Origin: Burkholderiaceae bacterium
Lineage (GTDB): Bacteria; Pseudomonadota; Gammaproteobacteria; Burkholderiales; Burkholderiaceae_C
Assembly: GCA_024235895.1 (NCBI GenBank)
Contig: JACKLM010000002.1
Coordinates: forward strand, 558,001-622,000
DNA length: 64,000 nt
Direction of reading: 5' to 3'
The position numbers and the translations under genes are program-made. Shown piece by piece: positions 15,945-23,233 of the stretch. The first letter of the stretch is position 1; each line of letters begins with the position of its first letter. Below the pieces are notes generated by a model that was not told where the DNA came from, ran no database searches, and was given only the letters and a program-made list of their open reading frames with translations.

Positions 15945-18362
15945 TCATTCGCCGCCGAGCGCCACGTTGTCGAGCGCTCCCAGGTAGCGCGCGCCACCGT
16001 ACTCGCCGCGGATGCGCAGGCTGCGCAGCGTCGACAGGACCTGGCGGATGTCGGCGTCGGTCGCCTCGCGCCGGTCGCTGAGGCTGCCGCGGCCGGCCAC
16101 CCACCAGCGCGCCGACGCGTCGAGCGCGATCGTGTAGCGCTGCCAAGCCGTGCCGGGCTCGACATGGTCGGCCTGCATCTGCACCAGGTGCAGCGGCTGG
16201 CCGGCGGCGTCGTTGCCGCTGATGACGACGAAAGGCAGACCGGGCTGCGGGCTGGCCCCGGCGAAGTCGGTGCGCAGGTCGAACGACAGCGTGCGCCCGA
16301 GCGCGAAGCTGCGGTCTCCCGCATAGCGCGGCGACGACGTCCTGAAGTACCACCAGTCGCCGATGCTGCCCTGCCAGTAGAGGTGCCCACCCGGGTTGCC
16401 GCCGTCGCCCGAATAGCTCGCCACATCGCGGAAGCCGAGCCCCGCGTCGGCGCCGAACTCGTCCGTCATGACGCCGACGCCCCAGCGGTCGTCGATCTCG
16501 GCGCGCGCGCTGTCGAAGTCGCTGACGATCGCGACAGGGGCCGGCGTGACGTCGTCGCCGACGAAGATCGACCACGAGCGCCGCACCGTCGAGCCCTGCG
16601 CATCGGTCACGGTCAGGGTCACCGTGTAGCGGCCGTCGGCCGCGTAGGTGTGCCGCCCCCTGAACGTGCCCCACTCGCTGCCACCGCGCTGTTCGGCCCC
16701 ATCGCCCCAGTTCACGACACCGCTGTAGCGGCCGAAGCCCCCCGAGACATCGAACACCCAGTTGCCCTGCTCGCCAGCCCCGAGCGTGCGCGGGCCGTCC
16801 AGCGAGACATCGAGCTCGTCCGCCGAGCGCTGCACCCGGACCTCCAGCATGCGCGCGTGGACCTCGCCGGGCAGGTTGTCGGCCTCGACGCTGACGCGGA
16901 CCGTGTACCGCGCCTCGTCCTGGCCGGCGGGCAGCGCGAAGACGTGCGAGCGGGTGCCGTTGCCGAACGGGGACTCGCCGGGGTCGTCGCCCCAGACCAG
17001 GCGCTCGTCGACACTGCCGTCGCCCCAGTCGATCGTGATCGTCGTGCGCCCGGCGCGCGAGCCCGCCGCCGGCGACGTCTCGCCGATGGCGAAGGCGAAC
17101 CAGGCCGCCTCGCCGGCGGTCAGCGTCGTGCCCTCGACCGCCTGCAGCTGCAGCACCCGCGCGTGCGAGATCCGCCCGGCGAGCTCCTGCAGCCGCCGGC
17201 AATCGAACCGGCTGTCGTCGATCGACTGGCCACAGATCCGCTCGGCCACCCAGCGTATCCGGTCCCACAGCGTCCTGATGGACTCGGCCTCGTCCTGCAC
17301 CGCCTGCGGCGCGAAGGTCTCCCAGGCCTCGGGCGCCACGTCGACGAGCTCCTCCGCCAGCGCCGGGGGCTCGCCCGTGAACGCGAAGTCCCCGAGGTTG
17401 GCGGCCTGCTGGAACAGCCCCGTCACCAGCCTCGCGACGAAGACCTGCGTCGCCCGCGCGCGCTCGCCCAGCCAGTCCCCGCCTGCGGGCAGCTTGCGCC
17501 GCAGCGCCGCCCTAAGCTGGGCCATCTGCTGGGCCACCGTCTCCTGGTTGCGCCGGATCGATTCGGGGATGGCATCGAGGAACGCCGGCAGCGTGAAGGT
17601 CTCGTGGATCCAGCGCGTCAGCTCATCCTGTTCGGCGCTGGACAGGGCCCTGGCGCGGCCCGTCCGGCTGGCCGTCGCGCGTGCGTCGTCCAGGCCCTTG
17701 ACCATCAGGTACAGCAGCGAGTCGATCGTGCGCAGTTCGTCCGCCGACAGCGCGGTCGGCTCGCCCGGTGCCAAGGCGACCGCGAGCGTGCCCGTCCTGC
17801 GCATCTCGTCGAGCTCGGCGGCCAGGGTGTCGGCCTGCCGGCGCAGCGCCTGGCGCAGCACGTCGCCGTCGTAGCCATGCTCGGCCTCGAAGGCCGCCAG
17901 CTCGTCGAGCAGTCTCGTGGCGTTGGCGTGCAACACCTCGAGCCAGGCCAGCAGCCCGGCGCCCGGGGTCACGTTCGCCAGCGCCGGCAAGGCCGTGATC
18001 GCGACCGTCGCGCTGCGCCCGTCGGGCAAGGCCACGCGCATGTCGCCGGAGGCGATCTCACCGGTCGTGGCGTCGACATACAGCGGGGCCGGCACCCGGG
18101 CGCTGCGGCCTTCGGCGGCGAGCGTGTACAGCGTCAGCGTCTGCCCGGTGTCGTTGCTGAAGCGGACCTCGATGCGGTCGCCGTCGGTGATCGAGGCGTC
18201 CTCGATCGTCAGAAAGGTCCCGGGCGCTGCCGTGGCGTGCGACACACGCATCTGCGGGACGACTTCGACCTCGTCGCTGCCGCCACCGCCGCAGGCCGCG
18301 AGCGCGGCCACCGAGGCCAGGCCGCACACGACGCGGCCGATCCGGTTTGCCCATCCATCCAT
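15945..18362 (-). CDS. surface lipoprotein with PKD-like domains and a laminin-B-like C-terminus
   Basis: From the ATG at 18362 (MDGWANRIGR) the protein has 805 residues with a lipobox LAACGG (Cys24), so it is probably anchored in the outer membrane. Residues roughly 120-480 are helical and unrecognised. Two PKD-like beta domains follow, each with a DWGDG or NWGDG turn. The C-terminal 190 residues resemble a laminin-B domain (YWQGSIGDWWYF, LSFDLRTDF, a carbohydrate-binding-type jelly roll). Role unknown; adhesion or glycan binding is plausible. The frame runs open to 18656, but that extension reads through a HicA-like fragment and is not part of this gene. Confidence 0.75.
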   Translation of the reverse strand: MDGWANRIGRVVCGLASVAALAACGGGGSDEVEVVPQMRVSHATAAPGTFLTIEDASITDGDRIEVRFSNDTGQTLTLYTLAAEGRSARVPAPLYVDATTGEIASGDMRVALPDGRSATVAITALPALANVTPGAGLLAWLEVLHANATRLLDELAAFEAEHGYDGDVLRQALRRQADTLAAELDEMRRTGTLAVALAPGEPTALSADELRTIDSLLYLMVKGLDDARATASRTGRARALSSAEQDELTRWIHETFTLPAFLDAIPESIRRNQETVAQQMAQLRAALRRKLPAGGDWLGERARATQVFVARLVTGLFQQAANLGDFAFTGEPPALAEELVDVAPEAWETFAPQAVQDEAESIRTLWDRIRWVAERICGQSIDDSRFDCRRLQELAGRISHARVLQLQAVEGTTLTAGEAAWFAFAIGETSPAAGSRAGRTTITIDWGDGSVDERLVWGDDPGESPFGNGTRSHVFALPAGQDEARYTVRVSVEADNLPGEVHARMLEVRVQRSADELDVSLDGPRTLGAGEQGNWVFDVSGGFGRYSGVVNWGDGAEQRGGSEWGTFRGRHTYAADGRYTVTLTVTDAQGSTVRRSWSIFVGDDVTPAPVAIVSDFDSARAEIDDRWGVGVMTDEFGADAGLGFRDVASYSGDGGNPGGHLYWQGSIGDWWYFRTSSPRYAGDRSFALGRTLSFDLRTDFAGASPQPGLPFVVISGNDAAGQPLHLVQMQADHVEPGTAWQRYTIALDASARWWVAGRGSLSDRREATDADIRQVLSTLRSLRIRGEYGGARYLGALDNVALGGE

Positions 18363-18560
18363 GTCGTCCTCCGCAGTCGGGGGGCCGCGCCGATCCCGGC
18401 GTGACGGATCAACGCCTGCCCGGCCGTGCAGCCCGGCAGGCAAGACCGGCCGGCATGGCCACCGGCCGGCTGTGCGGACCCTAGCAGGGTTCGCTCGCGA
18501 CAAGCCACCCCTCACTTCCGGGGTTTGCGCGCATGGTGGCACGCAGACGTGGAGCCATGG

Positions 18561-18656
18561 CGCGGCAATGAAGTCCTCACCGGAGACGTCGGCCTGCCGA
18601 AGCAGGCCCGCGAGCGTCCCGCCCTCGAGCTCGGCGTGCACGCCGCTTGGGGTCAC
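18561..18656 (-). pseudogene. C-terminal remnant of a HicA/YcfA-type toxin
   Basis: Thirty-two codons read VTPSGVHAELEGG, then TLAGLLRQADVSGEDFI. This matches the end of HicA-like mRNA interferases, where a V-x-x-H segment is followed by an L-x-x-GTL-x-x-(I/L)LRQA helix. The N-terminal dsRNA-binding part with its catalytic histidine is missing, and upstream sequence is replaced by the degraded palindromic repeat. No HicB partner is visible. This is a pattern match by eye over a short stretch. Confidence 0.5.
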
Positions 18657-18674
18657 ACGCCGCTTGCGCCGCTT

Positions 18675-18740
18675 GGGGTCAGGTCATTCGTTTTGTAATG
18701 TGGAATGGGGCCCAGTTCCCGGGTGCGGGTGATCTGACCT
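18675..18740. repeat. degraded copy of the palindromic repeat
   Basis: GGGGTCAGGTCATTCGTTTTG keeps the left end of the repeat. The right side is recognisable only as TGTGGAATGGGG and, further on, GATCTGACCTCC. It abuts the HicA-like remnant. Confidence 0.5.
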
Positions 18741-18892
18741 CCGGGTGCGGGCGGTGTTGGCGATCAAGCCGCCGAAAGGCTGACGGGCTTGCGGTGACGC
18801 TCGGGCGATGTGTCAAGCGCGTGCACAGTGCAGCCCCGCGCGATGAAAGCCACATGCGCGTCCCGCACGAGCCATAGAATCGGTGTCGCGTC

Positions 18893-19126
18893 ATGGCTGC
18901 AACCCTCACGCTCGAAGCCCTGCAAGCGCAGGTTCTCAGCCTATCCAAGGCTGATCGGTCCCGCTTGCTCGAGCGCCTCGTCGCGAGCTTGGATGTCGAC
19001 GCTCAAGCCGAGGCAGCCTGGGATCAACTTGCCGAGGATCGGGACGCCGAGTTGCTGGCAGGTACGGTGGTGGCAGTCCCGCTGGAGGATGCCATGGCAC
19101 GGCTGCAGGCACGCTTTTCAGGGTGA
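18893..19126 (+). CDS. addiction-module antitoxin (unstable antitoxin family)
   Basis: The 77-residue protein has the layout of the putative addiction-module component family: a hydrophobic start LEALQAQVLSLSKADRSRLLERLVASLD followed, after a short linker, by WDQLAEDRDAELLAG. These antitoxins pair with RelE/ParE-type toxins, as here, where the next gene starts within its stop codon (GTGA). AGCCAT (18870-18875) and ATGGCT (18893-18898) form a weak inverted repeat across the start. Confidence 0.8.
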   Translation: MAATLTLEALQAQVLSLSKADRSRLLERLVASLDVDAQAEAAWDQLAEDRDAELLAGTVVAVPLEDAMARLQARFSG

Positions 19127-19416
19127 GCGTCCGGCTCCATCCGGGTGCAGAGCGAGACATCGCGCAAGCCGCTGCGTTCTACGAGTCGGAGGCTTCCGCC
19201 GCCCTGGCGGCCAGGTTTGTCGCGGAGTTCGGGCGCGTTGCCAGACTTCTCCTGAGCAACCCGGGCCTGGGGACGCCGCGAGACCGGGGCCGGCGCAGCT
19301 TTCCGATGTCGGGCTTCCCGCACAGTGTCGTTGACCGACAGACGCCGCAGGGGATCCTTGTCCTGGTGGTCAAGCACGACCGCCAGCACCCCGGCCATGG
19401 CGCGGCGCGCCGATAA
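19123..19416 (+). CDS. ParE/RelE-type toxin
   Basis: The 97-residue protein starts with GTG at 19123 and has the ParE pattern: VRLHPGAERDIAQAAAFYE, then RFVAEFGRVARLLLSNPGLG, RDRGRRSFPMSGFPHSVV, and a late VVKHDRQHPG in place of the common AVAHxRRxPxYW. The family includes gyrase poisons and ribosome-dependent RNases, and which applies cannot be read from sequence. It is coupled to the antitoxin gene by overlap. Confidence 0.82.
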   Translation: MSVRLHPGAERDIAQAAAFYESEASAALAARFVAEFGRVARLLLSNPGLGTPRDRGRRSFPMSGFPHSVVDRQTPQGILVLVVKHDRQHPGHGAARR

Positions 19417-19451
19417 CCGCGGACCGGGGTCCGGATCGGGGTCTCCGGATT

Positions 19452-19498
19452 GGGGTCAGGTCCCGCGTCCCGCAATGCGGAATGCAGGACCTGACCCC
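19452..19498. repeat. 47-bp palindromic repeat
   Basis: Left arm GGGGTCAGGTCCCGCGTCCC and right arm GGAATGCAGGACCTGACCCC pair with a few mismatches. Upstream (19432-19451) are two further GGGGTC units, as at the 12.2-kb copy. It starts 36 bases after the ParE-like gene. Confidence 0.85.
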
Positions 19499-19548
19499 AC
19501 CCGGACCGAGAGGGTGTGGTTCCTGATCGTGTTGGAGCAGTGGATGCG

Positions 19549-19589
19549 TGGGCAGGTCACGCCTTCCACGCTTCGGAGCGCCTGACCCC
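19549..19589. repeat. degraded copy of the palindromic repeat
   Basis: The sequence keeps GGGCAGGTCACGCCTTCC on the left and GGAGCGCCTGACCCC on the right; it is shortened by a few bases. It lies 19 bases from the stop of the second vapC. Confidence 0.55.
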
Positions 19590-19607
19590 GCCCGTACGGA
19601 GGATGGA

Positions 19608-20036
19608 TCATGCGTGAAGGTGCTCGAACCTGAGACCGGCAAAGCGGGAGAAATCGCGGTCGAAGGAGGCCACGGTCGCGCCATGCTCGATCGCGATCGC
19701 GGCCAGGTGGGCGTCGGTGGTCAGATTGCCCGCCGTGCCCGCGCCGATCAGCAGCGCACCCAGCAAGGCAGCGTGGCGGGGTCCGGGATGCAGCACCATG
19801 GCGCCCGGGTGCGACAACCAGCCATCGACGATGCGCAGGGCCTCGTCCACCGGCATCGGCACCGGGAAGACGCGACCGTTAGTCGTCAAGCGCAGGAAGC
19901 CCAGCAGCGCCACCCAGGCCAGGCCCACCGGCGCCCCACTGCCGAACGCGGCCTCCAGGCGCTGTCGCGCCACGGCGTGGTACGGCGCCTGGCGCTGGCT
20001 GGCCGCCAGCAGCACGTTGACGTCCGGCAGCCACAT
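19608..20036 (-). CDS. PIN-domain toxin (second VapC)
   Basis: The 142-residue PIN protein has Asp5 (LPDVNVLLAAS), Asp108 (TTDAHLAAIA), and Asp126 and Asp128 (SFDRDFSRF). At the usual second acidic position the sequence reads WVALLGFLRL, with glycine rather than Glu, a variation seen in this PIN subgroup. It should act as an RNase toxin held by the RHH antitoxin encoded 5 bases upstream. Both are on the minus strand. Confidence 0.85.
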   Translation of the reverse strand: MWLPDVNVLLAASQRQAPYHAVARQRLEAAFGSGAPVGLAWVALLGFLRLTTNGRVFPVPMPVDEALRIVDGWLSHPGAMVLHPGPRHAALLGALLIGAGTAGNLTTDAHLAAIAIEHGATVASFDRDFSRFAGLRFEHLHA

Positions 20037-20041
20037 GGCGA

Positions 20042-20299
20042 TCAGCGCCGCTGCGCCAGCCTGGCGATCAGGTCCTGGTCTTCCAGTTCGGCCGCCAGTG
20101 CGCCCGCCTTCGTCAGGTCGACGAGCGGCACCCCGCCGTCGAACACCTGCTGCACGAACGGCGCCGGCGCCGCCGCAACGCCACGCAGGCCGCGCCTCAA
20201 GGCATCGTTGACGACGCGCTTGAACGGCGCGCCTTGCTCGCGCATGGCGCGCTGCAGCAGCACCTCGACGTCGGGCTCCAGGGTCAGGGTGGTTCGCAT
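20042..20299 (-). CDS. VapB-like ribbon-helix-helix antitoxin (second pair)
   Basis: The 85-residue protein begins MRTTLTLEPDVEVLLQRA, an RHH DNA-binding domain, followed by a toxin-binding tail (FVQQVFDGGVPLVDL). It precedes the PIN gene by five bases. Upstream of its start lies a 12-bp palindrome with GCATCA direct repeats, a likely autoregulatory site. Confidence 0.85.
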   Translation of the reverse strand: MRTTLTLEPDVEVLLQRAMREQGAPFKRVVNDALRRGLRGVAAAPAPFVQQVFDGGVPLVDLTKAGALAAELEDQDLIARLAQRR

Positions 20300-20301
20300 G
20301 G

Positions 20302-20334
20302 CATCAAGGCATCATTTCGGAAGCATCATGATGC
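20302..20334 (-). promoter_or_regulatory. GCATCA repeats and palindrome upstream of second vapB
   Basis: GCATCATGATGC at 20323-20334 is a perfect palindrome. Two more GCATCA-like copies lie at about 20301 and 20310, between it and the antitoxin start. The arrangement fits an operator for the RHH antitoxin. Confidence 0.45.
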
Positions 20335-20458
20335 TCCAACGCGGCCGAGCGGTCAATCGCCCGGCCAGCCCGCCCACGCCGTGACAGTCGTGTCCTTGCC
20401 CGCATCCAGATCCGGTGAATTGCCGCACCGCACCGCGCCGGTGCAGCCACCCCGGACC

Positions 20459-20505
20459 GGGGTCAGGTCACGCGTTCCACATCGCGGAACGCGTGACCTG
20501 ACCCC
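20459..20505. repeat. 47-bp palindromic repeat, perfect copy
   Basis: Arms 20459-20478 (GGGGTCAGGTCACGCGTTCC) and 20486-20505 are exact reverse complements around ACATCGC. Flanks are shared with the copy at 21276: both are preceded by GGACC, both followed by ACCCGAAA, and CCGGTGAATTGCCGCAC occurs beside each. Confidence 0.9.
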
Positions 20506-20524
20506 ACCCGAAAGAAACCAGCCA

Positions 20525-20551
20525 TTGACACATGTAGCCCATGCGCTACAT
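20525..20551 (+). promoter_or_regulatory. promoter and palindromic operator of the HigA-like module
   Basis: TTGACA at 20525-20530 is a good -35 box; ACATTT at 20548-20553 is a weak -10 at 17-base spacing. Between and overlapping them, ATGTAGC (20532-20538) and GCTACAT (20545-20551) form an inverted repeat. This is the expected place for self-repression by the HTH antitoxin encoded downstream. Confidence 0.5.
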
Positions 20552-20558
20552 TTCCGTC

Positions 20559-20749
20559 GTGCGAGTAGACAAGACCGATGCGTAAGCGCGGTGGATCGAC
20601 ACACTCGAGGACCAAGTCGGTCGAGCGCGCATCCTGGTGCGCGTTGAACGGTTGATCGGCGGCAATCCTGGCCAGCATCGCAATCTGGCCGAGGGCGTCT
20701 GCGAAACATCCAGTTGGCCGTCAAGCTGGCCAAGAACTTCAAGGAGTAG
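20559..20749 (+). pseudogene. broken RelE/HigB-type toxin
   Basis: From GTG 20559 the frame reads VRVDKTDA, hits a TAA at 20583-20585, and continues in the same frame as ARWIDTLEDQVGRARILV, then RLIGGNPGQHRNLAEGV. This is the opening two-thirds of a phage-derived Gp49/HigB-like addiction toxin. After codon GAA near 20704 the frame shifts and the typical C-terminus IQLAVKLAKNFKE follows, ending at TAG 20749. The middle block with the R-I-x-Y-G-x-G-x-R-x-Y segment is deleted. So a nonsense mutation and an internal deletion have destroyed the toxin, while the antitoxin next to it is intact. Confidence 0.75.
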
Positions 20750-20755
20750 TACGCC

Positions 20756-21070
20756 ATGCCCCGCGCCGCAACCAAACCCACCAAGACCCGCACGACGCCC
20801 TACGACGTTGCGGAGCATCTGCGCACACCCGAAGAGATGGCCGCTTACCTTGACGCCTGGCTCGACGAAGCGCCGGACGACGCAGCCGGAATCGCAAAGG
20901 CACTCGGGGACATCGCTCGCGCCAAGGGCATGAGCCAGGTTGCCAAGGATGCCGGCCTGAGCCGTGAAAGTCTGTACAGGGCGCTGAGTGCCGACGGAAA
21001 CCCCAGCTTCGCCACCGTACTCAAGGTCGCGCGTGCACTTGGCGTCAAGTTGCATGCACGGACGGCATAG
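20756..21070 (+). CDS. HigA-like addiction-module antitoxin, orphan
   Basis: The 104-residue protein belongs to the putative addiction-module antidote family: PYDVAEHLRTPEEMAAYLDAWLDEA, then a Cro/C1-type HTH from about 50 to 95 (MSQVAKDAGLSRESLYRALS, SFATVLKVARALGV). It normally follows a HigB/RelE-type toxin. Here the toxin is a pseudogene ending six bases upstream, so the antitoxin is now an orphan repressor that could still cross-neutralise related toxins. Confidence 0.85.
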   Translation: MPRAATKPTKTRTTPYDVAEHLRTPEEMAAYLDAWLDEAPDDAAGIAKALGDIARAKGMSQVAKDAGLSRESLYRALSADGNPSFATVLKVARALGVKLHARTA

Positions 21071-21097
21071 TCGTCGCGGCGCCGCCGCCTCACCACA

Positions 21098-21214
21098 TTG
21101 GAAGCCGAAGTCACCCACGTGTCCAGGCACGGGTTCTGGCTGTATGGGCCGCGTCTGGACATCGACCTTGCCGTCGAGTCCATTCGCGACCCAGGCCCTG
21201 ATGGCCGCGTAGCG
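21098..21214 (+). pseudogene. DUF2442-like gene with internal deletion
   Basis: From a TTG at 21098 the frame reads EAEVTHVSRHGFWLY, which matches the start of DUF2442 proteins (HGFWL followed by a strand with FLPFE and FPWF). It then jumps directly to RLDIDLAVESIRDP, which matches their C-terminus (LDVDLAVESI). About 35 residues between the two are missing, in frame. DUF2442 genes often pair with DUF4160 genes in TA-like operons; no partner is seen here. Confidence 0.55.
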
Positions 21215-21275
21215 GCGCAGGCCGCATGTGTGAGGCGACAACTACCGCGACGCGCACCGAAGGCTTCCGCGGACC

Positions 21276-21322
21276 GGGGTCAGGTCCCGCGTTCCGCATC
21301 ACGAAACGCGGGACCTGACCCC
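21276..21322. repeat. 47-bp palindromic repeat, one mismatch
   Basis: Left arm GGGGTCAGGTCCCGCGTTCC and right arm GAAACGCGGGACCTGACCCC differ from perfect pairing at one base. It is the last copy before the polysaccharide operon. Confidence 0.88.
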
Positions 21323-21451
21323 ACCCGAAACCGGTGAATTGCCGCACCCGGCCCCGCAGCCGCTGCCGCCCTGACACCGCAGCCGGCTAGGATCGGCAGC
21401 AGCCGCCCGCCCACCCGGCCCGCGGCGGCATTCACGCCCCGCAGCCACCGC

Positions 21452-23230
21452 ATGCCCGCCGCCACAGCCGCCCAAGCCGCCGAACCCGGAGCCACCGCCG
21501 CCGCCAGCACCTCGGCGCCGCTGGCGCTGGGCCGCCCGCGCTTCGCGGACGGGGCGCTGGCCGACGTCGCGCGCACGCAGGGCACGGCCGCGGCCTGGCG
21601 TGCCGCGCTGGCCCAGGGCCTGCCGGCGGCCGTGGCGGCGGCGGGCGCGGCCACCGGCGACTTCGCCGTCGGCCTGACCGACGCCCAGGGCCGCGGCTTT
21701 GCCGCGGTGGACCGCTTCGCCATCCAGACCCTGTGCTGGCGCGTCGTCGACGGCCGCATCCACTTCGCCGAGCGCGCCGACACCCTGGCCGCCCTGCCCC
21801 CGCGCGCCGACATCGACCCGCAGGCGGTCTACGACTACCTGTACTTCCACGTCATCCCGTCGCCGCGCACCATCTTCCAGGGCGTGCACCGGCTGCCGCC
21901 GGCGCATGCGCTGCGCTTCGAGAACGGGCAAGTGAGCGTCGAGCCCTACTGGGTGCCGCACTTCCAGGCCCCGCCGGCTTCGAAGGCCGACTTCCAGACC
22001 CTGGCCTCCGCCTTCCGCCAGCACGTGCAGGAAGCCGTCGCGGCCCAGCTGGACGGCAGCAAGCCCGCGTGCTTCCTCAGCGGCGGCACCGACAGCTCCA
22101 CCGTGGCCGGCATGATCGGCCGGGTGGCCGGCCGCCCGGCCGCCACCTACAGCATCGGCTTCGAGGCCGAGGGCTACGACGAGCTGGCCTACGCGCGGCT
22201 GGCCGCCCAGCGCTTCGGCACCGAGCACCACGAGTACTACGTGACGCCGAACGACCTGGTGCGCGCCATCCCGCAGGTGGCGGCGCATTACGACCAGCCG
22301 TTCGGCAACAGCAGCGTGCTGCCGGCCTACTACTGCGCCAGGATGGCGCGCGACGACGGCGTGACGCGCCTACTGGCCGGCGACGGCGGCGACGAGCTCT
22401 ACGGCGGCAATGCGCGCTACGCCAAGCAGCGCGTCTTCGGCTGGTACGACGGCGTGCCCGCGCCGCTGCGCCGCGGCCTGCTGGAGCCACTGCTGCAGAA
22501 GACGCCGCTGGGCGGCCTGCCGCTGGCGCGCAAGGGCCGCAGCTACGTCGAGCAGGCTCAGGTGCCGCTGCCCGACCGCATGCAGCAGTACAACCTGCTG
22601 CTGCGGCTGGACCCGGCCCAGGTCTTCACGCTCGAGTTCCTGGCCCGCGTGGACCAAGCCGACCCGCTGCGCCAGCAGCAGCGCGTGTGGCAGCAGGCCG
22701 CCGCCGGCCCGGGCGCAGGCCCGCTAAACCGCATGCTGGCCTTTGATTGGCGCTACACGCTGGCCGAGGCCGACCTTCCCAAGGTGCGCGGCAGCACGGC
22801 GTTGGCGGGCGTGGGCGTGGGCTTCCCGTTCCTGGACGCGGCGCTGGCGGACTTCTCGCTGCGGCTGCCGGACGACTACAAGCTGAAAGGGCTGAAGCTG
22901 CGCTGGTTCTTCAAGGAGGCGCTGCGCGGGTTTCTGCCGGACGAGATCCTGACGAAGAAGAAGCAGGGGTTCGGGTTGCCGTTCGGGGTGTGGGCGACGC
23001 GGCATCCGGGCCTGAAGGCGTTTGCCGCCGGATCCTTGCATTCGTTGTCGGGTCGGGGCATCGTGCGTGCGGAGTTTGTCAGGCCACTGCTCGAGCGGCA
23101 CCTGCCGGAACACCCCGGGTACTACGGCGAGATGGTGTGGGTCCTGATGATTCTGGAGCAATGGCTGCAACAGCAGCGCACCAGCCCCATGCCCGCATCG
23201 CGCCCCGCCACCCTCGAACAGGAGCTGTGA
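21452..23230 (+). CDS. asparagine-synthetase-like protein without glutaminase cysteine
   Basis: This 592-residue AsnB homologue has an N-terminal domain resembling the class II glutaminase fold, but it begins MPAATAAQAAEP with no Cys at position 2, so it cannot hydrolyse glutamine in the normal way. The synthetase domain is intact: ATP loop FLSGGTDSS (208-216), GDGGDELYGGNARY and FPFLDAAL. It may adenylate a carboxylate and join it to ammonia or another amine, as some AsnB relatives do. It opens the plus-strand polysaccharide operon, so a uronic acid or other sugar carboxylate is a plausible substrate (inference). Confidence 0.85.
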   Translation: MPAATAAQAAEPGATAAASTSAPLALGRPRFADGALADVARTQGTAAAWRAALAQGLPAAVAAAGAATGDFAVGLTDAQGRGFAAVDRFAIQTLCWRVVDGRIHFAERADTLAALPPRADIDPQAVYDYLYFHVIPSPRTIFQGVHRLPPAHALRFENGQVSVEPYWVPHFQAPPASKADFQTLASAFRQHVQEAVAAQLDGSKPACFLSGGTDSSTVAGMIGRVAGRPAATYSIGFEAEGYDELAYARLAAQRFGTEHHEYYVTPNDLVRAIPQVAAHYDQPFGNSSVLPAYYCARMARDDGVTRLLAGDGGDELYGGNARYAKQRVFGWYDGVPAPLRRGLLEPLLQKTPLGGLPLARKGRSYVEQAQVPLPDRMQQYNLLLRLDPAQVFTLEFLARVDQADPLRQQQRVWQQAAAGPGAGPLNRMLAFDWRYTLAEADLPKVRGSTALAGVGVGFPFLDAALADFSLRLPDDYKLKGLKLRWFFKEALRGFLPDEILTKKKQGFGLPFGVWATRHPGLKAFAAGSLHSLSGRGIVRAEFVRPLLERHLPEHPGYYGEMVWVLMILEQWLQQQRTSPMPASRPATLEQEL

Positions 23231-23233
23231 GTC

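Larger units (their letters stand above)
18363..18892. other. intergenic stretch with toxin remnant and degraded repeat
   Basis: The 530-base gap contains a GC hairpin (CCGGCCGG at 18446-18453 and 18462-18469) in the leader of the lipoprotein gene. It also holds a HicA-like fragment on the minus strand (18561-18656), a degraded copy of the palindromic repeat (from 18675), and the unremarkable region upstream of the addiction-module antitoxin. No intact gene is seen. Confidence 0.5.
21071..21451. other. intergenic stretch with DUF2442-like remnant and a repeat
   Basis: The 381 bases before the polysaccharide operon hold a DUF2442-like remnant, a palindromic repeat copy and the presumed operon promoter region. 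No confident -10/-35 pair is visible before 21452. Confidence 0.4.

Noticed and set aside
16164..18404. Long open frame of 746 codons on the plus strand
   Set aside because: It lies antisense to the lipoprotein gene, has the Arg/Gly/Val/His-rich composition of a high-GC shadow frame and no recognisable domain.
12232..21322. Insertion sequence ends delimiting a transposon
   Set aside because: Copies are symmetric palindromes, not paired terminal inverted repeats around a transposase, and no target-site duplication is visible.
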